64,000 nt of DNA from Sipunculus nudus. Its lineage: Eukaryota; Annelida; Sipuncula; Golfingiida; Sipunculidae. Position numbers and translations under genes: made by a program. Positions 46,001 to 56,924 of the stretch are shown here, piece after piece (position 1 is the first letter of the stretch; each line of letters starts with the position of its first letter). The stretch spans positions 49,998,401-50,062,400 of the forward strand of contig CM049317.1 of NCBI GenBank assembly GCA_026874595.1, given 5' to 3'. Under the pieces are notes generated by a model. That model was not told the DNA's origin and did no database searches. It worked only from the letters and a program-made list of their open reading frames with translations.

Positions 46001-49000
46001 AGATGATGGTAGTGGTTTCATCGAAATAAATTTAATAAATTTTACTTTGAGAAACGGACAATAACAGTTAATATTACTTTACTAGCCTGGCAGGTAATCA
46101 CACATTACCAGTTGACAGTGTTACAGTAGATTGTCTCTGTGAGTGTATATATGTGTTGGACAGATAACCTGATGAACACTGATTTAGTCATCGCATCGCT
46201 CAATGCATTAAGTAACACGTGTCAGTGTATATCAACACATTCACCTCAATAGTCGATCTTCCCAGCTGAAATCAACATTTTAGGTGCTATGATTATTTTA
46301 AATTTAAAAATTATATGTCAGAACCCCAAAGTTCAAACACTTTATTGAATATGTGTACCCTATTTTAATAGTCCTTCATTATACCAAGTATATGTTTGCA
46401 TCGGTTTGCACACGGTCATTTTCATTGTTAATTATAGACAAGCTGATCAAATTGTGTATCTCAAAGTCTACTGTTTAAAATTTCTACATACTGAACATAA
46501 TGTTCACCTTAAGCTCAAGGGTTGACTTAAACATGGAAAGGTACAGATCATATTGTGATATTTTCTCTTAATGGTTTTTATATAAAAATGTTCATTCTGA
46601 TAGGTGTTATGGGTCTTAGGATTAATGCATAATGATGCCACCATGTAACAGTTTTGGGGAATAAGAATCAAACATTATAGGTCATAGTATAAACAGCTGT
46701 TATATCTTTATAACCAGTCCAGAAGGCAAATTTGTGATTGTTAGGAAAGAACAAGATTGCTTTTAAAATGCATCAACCTAACCAATATATGTTTTGTAAC
46801 ACAAAGCTGAATGACCAGTTGTTCAAGTATATGTGAACATCTTCCTTGCCGTGCTAGGTATGTACATTTAGGTACATGGCGTTTTATATTGCGTGTATTG
46901 ACACTTGTTCTCGTTTCAGCTGGCACTGCCTATACAGGAGTTGAGCTGAAGGCTCTAAGGTTGACCTTCGGAGTTTTATTTCTCCGTTTTTCATTCATCA
47001 CTTTAAAATGAACATAAGACATAAAAAATAACCAGCACCCTTTGTTGTATCTCCACTACTCTTCTTTGTTGTGTGTTTTATAGCCACTAGTTAGTTTTAT
47101 CTTGGTATTTTATTTATTGTTTGTTCATGTTTAACATGGAAATCATGCCTAATCAAATGAATTAGAACTTTAATATGCCAAAAGGAGCATAAAATATTTT
47201 CTTTGTATAGATCTTGAGAGTCATGAAGTTGGTTTAACATGTAACTTGAGCCTTTAGCCCTAAAATATTATACAATTATATAGCTAATACTAAAATCTGG
47301 TCAAAATAATTCTCCAAGACATTAACAGTAACTCAAATAAAAAAAAAACAACATGTAGTATGTGTATTTTTCTTATTCTTGCTGTGAGAAAACATTGAAA
47401 ATACGGATAATATATAATTTTCTTGTATATTAATGAGCATCATTAGCACTTTCTTTGTTTTCAGTGCCGTCTTCCGTAAACATAAGGTCATAGTGCTATC
47501 AGATGAGATCTACGCCAGGCTTCACTATACACAGAGCCACGATACAATCGCCCGGGTAGGTTCAACAGAAATATAACACAAACAAAATTGGGTCTTTCTG
47601 AAACGTAACAAAAAGTGACCCAAGGGTCATAGCCCTTGGACACACAGGCACTTGACACGATGTTTTCACCGGTTAATGGATATTACAAGCATTATGGGTC
47701 CCATCCCCTTGTCACCTAACCAACCTATCCGCTGATTAAACTAAGTTTCCTTACTTTGACTGCCTGTCAACCTAAATAATTCTTTTATTACTGCTAAATA
47801 TGGATGGATAGATAACTGGTATCAAGTTTAATTAGTGGGAAGGTTGATTAGACAGGGGTTAAACCCATTGATGCTTGTAATATCGCACACTTGGTGAATA
47901 TATGGTGTCAAGGTCCTGTGCTTGGACGCTATCGTCTTAATGCCAACTGAGAACTGAAAGAAAAGACAATGTAGTCTGACAAAATAGAGCCTTCTTCCAT
48001 TTTCGTCTACAAGAAATAAAAAAAAACTGTTAAAAAATTACAAAAACCGTTACTGTTCTAAAACACATCAGGTTATTTTAGTCACCTGTCATCAAGGCCG
48101 GACCAGGGGTTTTATAGCCCCGACAAAAGACCAAAGGAGTTTAGGTCTTGATAAGTACTGCAACCCCACTGTCTGACTAACCTCTAGACCTACTGAGTAG
48201 TGTCACTGATGAGGTTACGATGAAGTCCAATACCTTACCAACATAGTTATTAAGTAAAACAGAGACTTATATTGAGTGCAAATATGATATGAACACAGCC
48301 GAGCATAGGGATCTGATTTTCAATCGAAATGTAGTGTGTCGAGCATTTCTTTTCAAATATCGGTATCCAAAAGGGTATTGTATATTATATTTGTTTGTAA
48401 TAATACTAATGGACGGAGCAGGTCTTTATTGTTTGTTTAATTGTTTCAGTATTACCCTGAGGGGACCATCCTGAGCTCAGGGATGTCCAAGTGGGCCAGT
48501 GCTGGGGGATGGAGGGTGAGTGTCATCACCGGATACAACTTAATCAATTATATAGCTTGCTAGTAATGAATTTATCAACCTTGAAAATTAAAAAGATACT
48601 CTGATATTTGTTGTAAGGTAAACACATATAGCTTTCCAGTTTTGCAGGGATATTGTCCTTCAACTTATCCAAGTTGTGACATCCTATACTGTCGTATTCC
48701 GTTTTATATTTTATTCCCCTAATACGTGTATTTTCTGATGGACAGTTTGGTTACCACATCTATCCACCAGCACTGTCAGCTTTACGGGATGCTGTTAAAA
48801 GTGCTGCCAGTCACAGCTACTCATGTGCTCCAGCACCTATGCAGTATGCCGTCGCCAAGGTGAGTATAAGTTTGTATGTATGTGTCATATAAGGACGGAC
48901 AAATATTCGTAAGGAGTTCACTCTGCTTCATTAAGGAAAGGTAAATAAATTGACACAACAGAATAATTAAACAGTTTACCATTTTGTTGCATGCGCACTT

Positions 49001-49851
49001 ATATCATTCTGTACGTCATCCAGTGGTCTGCATTATGGAAAGATATATTTTGAAAATCAAGCAATGGAAAGAAGATATTTTAAATAAACAAATGAACAAA
49101 CAAATGACAGAATAACAAATTACTTATAAGGGTATGTCAGTGATTTTAATGATCATTTCTGCCATCTGACTGCCTTTGTAATTTCATGCCTTTGTTTTCT
49201 AGTACATAAATTATCTTCAGAGTTAATTGCTGTATCGGCTAGCTGTGTTTATGTTTCTATATGACTTTATTTACAGGCATTGAAAAACACAGAAGAAGTT
49301 GACGGTTACATTAGACATACAGCTCGCATCATGGGGGCAGTCAGTAACTACTGTGCCAGGTAAGTAATCTATTAATTTGACCAATTTACTCTCTTGCCTA
49401 TTTGATATATGATCATATTAATCCAGATAATCAACAGGTAAAATGATTCAACTAATGCTATATTAGCTTATTATTTAGGACACGAGCTTTTTACAGCGGG
49501 TATGTAACCAAATACAACGGACAATGTAAATACAATTTAAAAAAAACTGTCAAGAAGTAACGTTTCACTCACCAAAGAAGAAATACACCAGTTTGTAAAA
49601 TGACCAATGCCTTTATTGACGCTGTTATTTGTTCTGATGCCCAAGAAAAAAAGAGAAAAACAAAATAAAAATGAAACAAATCATCCCTAGATCTTTTTCA
49701 TTCACTACATCGTCTAGGTACACAGGTACCCATAATATTGCATATATTTTAACTGATATAAAACTATAAATATTAAAATTTTATAAATATTAACTGATCT
49801 TCCGTCATGCTGTGCTTAGTGATATATATATATTGTTTTTCTTCAGAGTTC

Positions 49852-49903
<52 letters not shown>

Positions 49904-52900
49904 GGTCTTTTTCGTCATCCTTTCATCTTGACAAACATTAGGTCAAAGTTATCCAAATTCTTCGCGCATGATATTTTCATACAGATATATTTGACAGAGA
50001 GCTGACCTCTGTTGGGGTGAAGGTTGTTCCGTCCAAGGGTGGTTACTACATAATGCCAGATTTTGAGGTGGTCCGGCCAGCAATGACGAAGCGAGGTATC
50101 ACGTCTGGGGAGGACTTCTGTAAAGTTATGTTTGAGGAATGCAAAGTAGCGGTAAGTACACTAGACTCATGTTTACTGTGACAATATGGTGTCAGACTTA
50201 AGTTACAGATGAACAGATTGGGATTTCTTAAGAACAGAATCGCCCAAAATGAATGATGACTTAGTTTAGGCATAACATTACAAACAAAGTACAATAACAT
50301 AGTGAGTAGAAGCAAGTAAGATCTAAAATCTCCTGCGGGTTCACTGGGTCACTATAATGTCATTTCAAGTTAATAGTTATTATTTTCTTTTAAACTGTCC
50401 CAGCTTAGTTTGTATCAGCTCTCATTTATGATAAATTAAACTATCCAGATGATCTGTTATCTTAATTTATATGGTTCATTTATGAACTATTGATTTGATT
50501 TACAGTAACAAAATCAGTAAACTTGTATTCCTTTTCATGACTTGCTGTCAGGTATTTCATTATTCGCTCATGTCCATTCGATGTGGGTAAAAACTGGTTG
50601 TTGTCAATGAGAAAAACATATGGAGAAGACAAGTTTTGGAATTTGATCGTGCTTGAAACAAATATCACTGTGTTAATACACTGTACTATTGATAATATCT
50701 TTTATATTCAGAACATAAGTACAATATTCAGCATCCAAACAAGCCAAATAAATTTACCATGCAGGACTGTTCTCACTTTCTCACTGTCTTTGACAACCTA
50801 TCAACTAGGATAGATAACTTCACTAATATTCAGAACAAATGATATTAAGTCGGATGATCTAACACTTACAAAGTCAAATTGGTCTCAGATTAGAGTTATG
50901 AAATAAAAAAAATAAATATAAAATATATAAATAAGAAACGTGGAAAATGATTTTCACTTTTATAAATCAGGGAGAAATCAGGGATAAAGAAGCCGTTCTT
51001 TCATCTCGATTTAATGTTCATCCCTACTCGATAGCTGGGTGTGGTGAAAGTTTGCATGAAATTGTTCGAATTAATCATGATAGATATTTTAAAACTGCTT
51101 GGAAAAAATGTCATGGGGGTTGTATTCAGGAAATGTCCTGATTCCTGTGATACGATCATGAATTATGAAATAAATAGTGAAGGTGTGATTTGAACAGATG
51201 ATGTCTGGAGGACCTGCCTTCCTGCGACCGTTGAATGAGTTTACAACGCGCCTCTGTTACGTCAGCTTTGACGGGAAGCCAGCCCTAGAGGAGAGTCAGA
51301 GGATGGGACTTGATACACCGCTCACTGATGAATTTGTCCAAAAATATGCAACCAATGTTTATGATGGTATACAGGTAAGTTACTCAGTGAACTAGGTTTA
51401 TGAAGGTTTATAGGGAGGGAAGTTACGCAGCTGATTTTATGAAGGTATATTGTTTATTTGAACTGATGATGTTTATATAGGTAACCGTATACGGGTAGGT
51501 AAGGCAGATAATGTTTAAATAGATATACAGGTAATTTAGGCAGCAGATGTTTATGAAGATGTCCGGTAGGATAATTATATCCAGCAAAGCAGTTTTGCAG
51601 ATACTATGTTTTTGCATGGATTTACCGAGGTCGGTAGTTTCAGGAGAACTCCTCTGAGACCCTTCGACTTTTCGAAACCCTTCATTGTTTTTCCCTCCCC
51701 TATGTATAGTCATGTGTTACAAAGACAGGTGGCGCCACTTGCAATCCTTTCTGTGCAGTGCGAATCTGCGTGTCTTTTAGATATCAGTCTATATCTCAGG
51801 AGTGGTTCAATGTATTGAGCTGAAGTTTTGCATGTCTATAGATCTTAAATCTCCATCTTGTATTTGAGACTGTTAATGCCACCTACAATACTTTGCGAAG
51901 CGTCCATCTTGGCATTTGCCATCTGTTCGTATAAGTGGTTGTTCAATGTATTGGGTCTCTAGATCCTTGACACCTCCATCTCGTAAACAAGACTGGTGGC
52001 ACCATCTGCAATCTGTTCACGTAGCGTCCATCCGTACATTTGTTTTAGGTGAAAATTGCTCATATCCCAGGTTTGACATTGTCAGGTCCATCTTAAAACT
52101 TTTTCTCGTTTCACCCTGACAGGTGGCGCCACCTTACCCTCCCGTTTTTGAAGAATACATGAACGCTATTTTTAGGAGTAGTTTGCCGTATTGGCCTGAA
52201 ACTGTGCATGTCTTTACATCTTGGATACCACCATCTCATACATAAGACTGGTGGCGCCACATGCAATCGTTTTCTCGTGGCGTCCATCCGTACATTTGTC
52301 TTGGGTCAAAATTGTTCATATCTCAGGAGTGGTTCAATGTGTTGGTCTGAAATTTAGCATGTCAACCAATGTTGGAGAGTTTTCTCGTATACCAGACAGG
52401 TTACGCCACCTACCTTCCTGCTTTGGTTGATTAAATGAATGCCCTTTTCTTAAAGTTAAAGAAGTCGACTTCATTAGAAGTGGTGTAACACACTACTCAA
52501 TCCATCCCTCACTTCACCCGTAGCACGCTGATTTCGCTGATACACGTTGTCGAGTATGCTAGTCAACTACATGTAATATTACAGAAAGCAAACAGGTACA
52601 TGCAGAGGCACATGTTTATGAAGGCATGCAGGTATGTTATGCATATGATGTTTATATAGGTAATCAGGCAATTTTGGCGTCTGGATTTGATGAAGGTGTA
52701 CAGGTAAGATAAATAACTAATGAAGGCATTCAAGGTTATCTAGGCAGGTGATGTTTATGGAGGTCTCCATTTAAGAGAATTAACTGATATGAATAAAGTC
52801 ATACAAGTAGTTCCGCAGTTGATATTCATGAACGTATACAGGTAAGGCAGCTGATGTAAATGAAGGGGGCCGGGGTAGGCAGGTGATGTTTATGAAGTTT

Positions 52901-53764
52901 TTAGGTAAGTTAGGTACATGCACAGATAAGTTGGACAGTTGAAGGTAATGAAGGTACACAGGTAAGTTAGGCAGCTTATGTTTGTGTAAGTAGAGTTAAA
53001 CAGTCATAATGGTATGCAGGCGATGTTATGCAAGTGAAGGTTCACAGGTTGGTTTAGCAACTCATGTTTATGGTAGTATACAGACAGACAGACAACATTT
53101 ATGACCGTGTACTTGTTAGAGATGCTGCCAATGTCCATGATGGAATGCAGGCAACTAGTGTGATTTACATAAATAATATCCGATGTTCGCCACCTCTTGT
53201 AAGTTTAGTAGGAAAGACATTAGTGGAGCCATAAATAACACAAATAATGGTTTGGACCTAATATTCCAAATTGTAACAGTTTTGCCCGAAATATACACAA
53301 ACACTTGTGTCAGGTTTAAATTAAATGAGCAGTTCATGAATTTAAGCATATTTCTAGGCTTATATGATTGCCCGCCAACTGACCTGCCAAAACAACAAAA
53401 CAAAGAAACACATTACAGCTACGCACCATACATTTTGTCTACAGGTAGGTAGGGGCATGTTATCAAAGTATGTTGGTATTTGCTAGCTTTATTCGTTTAT
53501 GACGACAAGAGTCATTTTTGCATGTTTAATGCTTATTTTGGTACTAACAAATATAGTATATATGTATATAATGACATATTATTCTTTTCAGGCCCTGAAG
53601 TCCTGGATACAGAGGCAGCTAGTGGCGTAATGTCAACTCTATGAATGACTCTTATTTAAGTGCCATTGTTATTAGTACCATTGTAATAATAACGTTATAA
53701 TAGTTATAGTATAAAGAGGACCAACTGTAGAATCACAAAAATGTGCCTCAATGGCCATAATAAA
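43051..53764 (+). CDS. PLP-dependent class I aminotransferase (aspartate aminotransferase-like), 12 coding exons
   Basis: Exons: 43,051-43,372 (ATG at 43,075), 44,382-44,519, 44,877-45,004, 45,789-45,855, 46,920-46,959, 47,465-47,555, 48,450-48,515, 48,746-48,859, 49,277-49,359, 49,985-50,151, 51,198-51,374 and 53,592-53,630, with AATAAA at 53,759. The acceptor before 43,051 implies an upstream noncoding exon. The protein is about 469 residues. Family signs are NAYLPVAGIPEVREAI, GTKELI, NPDNPTG (206-212), SDEIY (Asp237 and Tyr240 for the cofactor), SGMSKWASAGGWR (Lys268 forms the Schiff base), GGYYIMPDF and RLCYVSFDG (Arg416 for the substrate carboxylate). It should transfer an amino group between an amino acid and a 2-oxo acid. 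The substrate cannot be read from sequence. Splice phases agree throughout except at exon 10, where two bases appear to be missing. Confidence 0.85.
43075..43372 (+). CDS. Aminotransferase exon 1 (first coding)
   Basis: Residues 1-99. Encodes the N-terminal extension and VYHFAFGQAPFPV, then ENAYLPVA. The exon ends CGCAG with a GC donor (GCAAGG). No GT donor restores the frame into exon 2, so this is a GC-AG intron. A noncoding leader (43,051-43,074) precedes the ATG. Confidence 0.8.
43640..44150 (-). repeat. Diverged tandem repeat in intron 1, family of the 57-kb array
   Basis: Degenerate units with AATATGGCTGCCA, CTATGAGAACTACAAAC-CATCC and ATCTCAA. They match, on the opposite strand, the 145-bp units at 56.9-57.8 kb (GGCGGCCATATTGG, ATGTACCAATCATCC, GAGTTATCGCGCG). 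About three units. Confidence 0.55.
44382..44519 (+). CDS. Aminotransferase exon 2
   Basis: Residues 100-145, phase 1 in and out: IPEVREAIVRFHENYDKLKG, then ITGPGTKELILLML. GPGTKELI is the glycine-rich loop that contacts the cofactor phosphate. Confidence 0.85.
44877..45004 (+). CDS. Aminotransferase exon 3
   Basis: Residues 146-188: VMLVSPSWTTYKPQAQLA and on to VEQ. SPSWTTY supplies the aromatic residue that stacks on the cofactor ring in this family. Confidence 0.85.
45789..45855 (+). CDS. Aminotransferase exon 4
   Basis: Residues 189-210, ending NPDNP, the conserved Asn-containing cofactor loop. Confidence 0.85.
46920..46959 (+). CDS. Aminotransferase exon 5
   Basis: A 40-base exon (TGTAYTGVELKAL) that completes NPDNPTG across the junction. 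Confidence 0.8.
47465..47555 (+). CDS. Aminotransferase exon 6
   Basis: Residues 224-254: VFRKHKVIVLSDEIYARLHY. SDEIY has the Asp and Tyr that hold the cofactor. Confidence 0.85.
47681..47884. repeat. Fold-back inverted repeat in intron 6
   Basis: Arms of about 60 bp (47,681-47,742 and 47,825-47,884) that are imperfect reverse complements, with TATTACAAGCAT outermost and GATTAAACT innermost, around an 82-bp loop. Probably a small fold-back element. Confidence 0.65.
48450..48515 (+). CDS. Aminotransferase exon 7 (active-site lysine)
   Basis: Residues 255-276: TILSSGMSKWASAGGWR. The Lys is the Schiff-base residue and the final Arg is the usual phosphate ligand. Confidence 0.9.
48746..48859 (+). 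CDS. Aminotransferase exon 8
   Basis: Residues 277-314: FGYHIYPPALSALRDAVK through APAPMQYAVAK. Both junctions in phase 0. Confidence 0.85.
49277..49359 (+). CDS. Aminotransferase exon 9
   Basis: Residues 315-341: ALKNTEEVDGYIRHTARIMG and on to YCA, leaving in phase 2 with a GTAAGT donor. Confidence 0.8.
49855..49900. repeat. (TA)n microsatellite in intron 9
   Basis: About 46 bases of TA, roughly 85 bp before exon 10. Confidence 0.9.
49985..50151 (+). CDS. Aminotransferase exon 10 (apparent 2-bp deletion)
   Basis: Encodes FDRELTSVGVKVVPSKGG, then YYIMPDF. Joined in phase 2 from exon 9 it meets TGA at once. The correct frame needs two more bases in the ATATAT stretch right after the acceptor. 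The donor (GCG|GTAAGT) leaves in phase 0, as exon 11 requires. Either this allele is frameshifted or the assembly lost one AT. Confidence 0.75.
51198..51374 (+). CDS. Aminotransferase exon 11
   Basis: Residues 399-457: MMSGGPAFLRPLNEFTTRLC, then FDGKPALEE. Contains the substrate-carboxylate Arg in TTRLCYVSF. Its 3' end and donor, TTTATGATGGTATACAGGTAAG, seed a repeat in the next intron. Confidence 0.85.
51375..53160 (+). repeat. Intronic minisatellite derived from the exon 11 splice donor
   Basis: Degenerate copies of GCAG-TGATGTTTATGAAGG-ATACAGGTAAGTTAGGCAG fill intron 11 on both sides of another repeat (51,660-52,430). The motif begins with the last bases of exon 11 (TTTATGATGGTATACAG) and includes its donor. 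Donor-like copies include 51,535, 52,701, 52,841, 52,904 and 52,962 (approximate). Confidence 0.6.
51720..52430 (-). repeat. Degenerate tandem repeat with GGTGGCGCCACC core, cluster 2
   Basis: Core or core variants near 51,728, 51,872, 51,995, 52,122, 52,250 and 52,398, spaced about 125-150 bp. Between them are GCGTCCATCCGTACATTTGT and CATATCTCAGGAGTGGTTCA. It is the inverted counterpart of 40.6-41.1 kb. Confidence 0.65.
53592..53630 (+). CDS. Aminotransferase exon 12 (terminal)
   Basis: ALKSWIQRQLVA and TAA at 53,628. The acceptor is TTCTTTTCAG. Two AATAAA signals follow, at 53,759 and 53,896. Confidence 0.75.
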   Translation, partial: ALKSWIQRQLVA

Positions 53765-53949
53765 TGAATTTGTGTATGCTCACCCTGACAGTATACAGTC
53801 CTTCTGCAGGGACATGGTACTTTCATTTAAACCAGGACGGGCAGTGGTTGCATAATCAAACTTTACGATCTGAGTGTTTGTTTGTGATGTTTAATAATAA
53901 ACTCTGGGTGGGAGAGTCTTATTGACACGCCTAAAACATGGCTTACCTG

Positions 53950-54117
53950 AAGGGTTCTAGCGCGCACCACAGTGCACTTCGTAATTTACCCTGCGTCGGG
54001 TCAAATGATCGCTTGGACCGCTCTAAACTATTGGGTTGAGTTGCGAGTTCCGACCAATGTCGTGCCAGATCTCGCCTTGATTTACAATCATCTGTTGCGA
54101 TCTCCTCTGGTTCTTGA
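53950..54117 (-). other. Weak candidate exon on the minus strand
   Basis: On the minus strand, GCGTGCAG precedes an open stretch (ARHWSELATQPNSLERSKRS, then FDPTQGKLRSAL) that ends at CTTCAG|GTAAGC. The splice sites are good, but no partner exon or family was recognised. It overlaps the 3' flank of the aminotransferase gene and may be chance. Confidence 0.2.
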
Positions 54118-54226
54118 TTTGCTGCACGCACGTAGGTTCAACAGGGGGTTATGCTGTGACGAGAGTGGGTCGGTCCAGTTTTATTTACACCGATGTAGCG
54201 CGCTAGAATATAAAAACCTTCTGTGA

Positions 54227-56459
54227 TCTAAATGGGAGATCTAGAGCGGTTAAGATATAGGGCGATCCAGGGTATAATATGTTATTGTTATTAATTAAAT
54301 TCAATCAGCAGGCTAAAATGTAAGGGATACCTCATGTTTAGCCTCAACACTGTGCACAATCATAATATTATAGCAATGTCTGTTATAAAGCTATGTATAT
54401 CACTTGGGCCGTGGTGTGCGGGTATACACGTTTTGTGTGTACATATTCCTTTGAGGTTTTCAAGTCTTTTATCTCTTCAAAATATACCAAGTACGTATCC
54501 ATATCTACCGCTACTACGTACGGCCATCAGAAACATATTAACAACCCTACGCCTAACCATTCCGCAAAAAGGGACAAAGTATTTCTTATTCTTGGCAAAT
54601 GGCTTTCATTTGGGAGAAGACTCTTAAACAAGCGAAACTCATACAATCGTGCTGCAAAGTGGGGTATGGTAGAGGCGGGTTTGACGATCAAAAGATTCTG
54701 AATTACTTGTGACAAAAATACTTGGTCAAACTTTAATACAAATTTAATATTATTAAATTGGTTCATGTAGATATATAGATGAATAATACACTGTTGACAT
54801 AGTACATCCATTTATAAGGGAATGTCAACATAACCAAGGAATCATATTGGAGTATCTAGTTCTAAATCAGTCGTGTATTGTGCACATATGTCCAGATATG
54901 CTCAACTGGTGATATAGCAAAGCACAATATTCCTAGTAAAGATACATACATATTAGACGTATACGAATGTAAAAGACTACATGTATTCTTAAAGTTTTGT
55001 TACCAAGCGCATGTTAAATTGTATTCCTTGTCATCTTTGCCATTTTGTAATGTAAGCAGCATTACACATGCTGAAGCAATGTAAAACGGTAAATTGCAGT
55101 ACAGGATATTGGTTGTAATAACCCGGTAAGATGTATACTAGTCATTAGAAAAAAAATATGAAAAAATGTTATGGTGTATTTATGATTTTGCAAATGATTC
55201 CTTACATGCAGCAACTATCAACTATCGAAACAATTATAACTCTTTTCACACTGCTGCATGAATGTTAACTGTATTATTAACGTTTATATTTTCATTTCAT
55301 ATATGCATTTAGTTTTTATATTTATGATATTTCCTCTTTAATTACAGTGTATCTTTAGGAGAACTCTGTCTAATTACCTGAAGCATACCACTGATTTTAG
55401 AAAAATTTAATAAATTTTCAATTTTTATCACATACAATTAAAAATATGGTGTATTCTTGTGCGTTTTAGCTCGTCTGACTGACAGTCATGCGAACTATAT
55501 AGCAATGGTTTGTCCGCGGAACAGGGTACTGCAGAGCACACACTACCGTAAGACCTAATTACCCAAGAATGTATCCAGCATGGTATTTATGAAATGTCTA
55601 TGGAAACAAGTAATTAGATCACAGTGACGAATATTATGCGAATGTCAGAAACGTCAAAAGTACTCCTTTATATTTAAAATAGTGCCATACACGTTTAATC
55701 ATGTTTGAGTCTGTAAACGTATAACATGGGACCATCCTAGTAAAATACAATCCTCCGAAAAGACACTAGCAGTTATTATGTATATACTAGGATGGACCTA
55801 TTTTGAGTAAAATGTAATAAAAAAGAAGTTGTATATCGGATATTACATTGCGTACATTTCATTCAAATTTGATATGCATGCACTTGTGTACGGGAACCGT
55901 CGCGCCAACTGACCTGTCTTATAATTGTTACACAAAGCAAGCGTCATTTTGAGAATGAAATAGATATAAAGGTTACTCGAACGTGTTAGTTTAACAATTA
56001 AACGCCATAATACATCATACATACAGCAAAAATAGTATTTCTTTATTGCTGGTACTGCAAGGTACGTCTTCTTTCGTGAGTGACAGAATAGAGAAGTGGT
56101 CGGTGTTATTAATGTTGATGTTTTTCTTTTGTACCCGTAATGCTCGGACATCACAGATGATGATTTAATAGTGTTATGAAAATATCAGCTGAGCGCATTA
56201 AACCATGGGTCGTTTAACATTTCAATACCTGGTAATAATGGACCCTCGTGCTACATGTATGTATCTATCACTGACAAGTGTTCATTATGACAAAAATAAA
56301 ATTTACTGAATGCATGAATAACTCGCAATGTTAGCCTTGTATTCTTTCTGTTCATGTGTGAGGGGTACTTAAGTTATGAAAAGTATGGTAATTGTCATTT
56401 ATCAGGCACGAATCATTTTACTACGAAGTCTTTGGTTTTACTTCCACAGTTTTTGATTT
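54227..56459. other. Unassigned AT-rich spacer
   Basis: No gene recognised. A short inverted repeat CCATCCTAGTA ... TACTAGGATGG lies at 55,732-55,796. Confidence 0.4.
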
Positions 56460-56790
56460 CGCTAACCACTCTGGTGTCTATTTCATGAATAATGAACAAG
56501 CGTGCACGTATAAAGGCTGAAATCATAAATAACAATAAAAAACAACAAGTAAAAATGCAAGCAACACTGTTCACACTTCGTCTGAACGACAACGCGTACC
56601 AGAAACGGGACAGGCTCTCGATTATATTCTAGTTACAAAAAAAAAAAAAAAAAACGCACCGACGCCCGCGTAAAACAACTCATTTGATTGGTTCAATTGT
56701 CGTACTCAATTTTAATGAAACAGACAGCAGAGGAGGTCGCTGAATCAACGTCTGTGACAACGTAGCCTCAGACTTGGCCCCGCAGTGAGA
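56460..56790 (+). repeat. Diverged dispersed repeat, copy 2
   Basis: Partner of 35,165-35,512, same orientation. A run of A (56,637-56,654) interrupts it. Confidence 0.6.
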
Positions 56791-56924
56791 AATGGTGTAT
56801 TTAGATGTTACTTGAATACAGTAAAGCTTATGAAGACCTAGTGTCATTCAGGTGTGAAGATCAGACAAGGTCTCTGCAAGTTGCCTGTTTTTGGATTGGA
56901 AGGGTATGAGTGGCTCAGGTGGTG

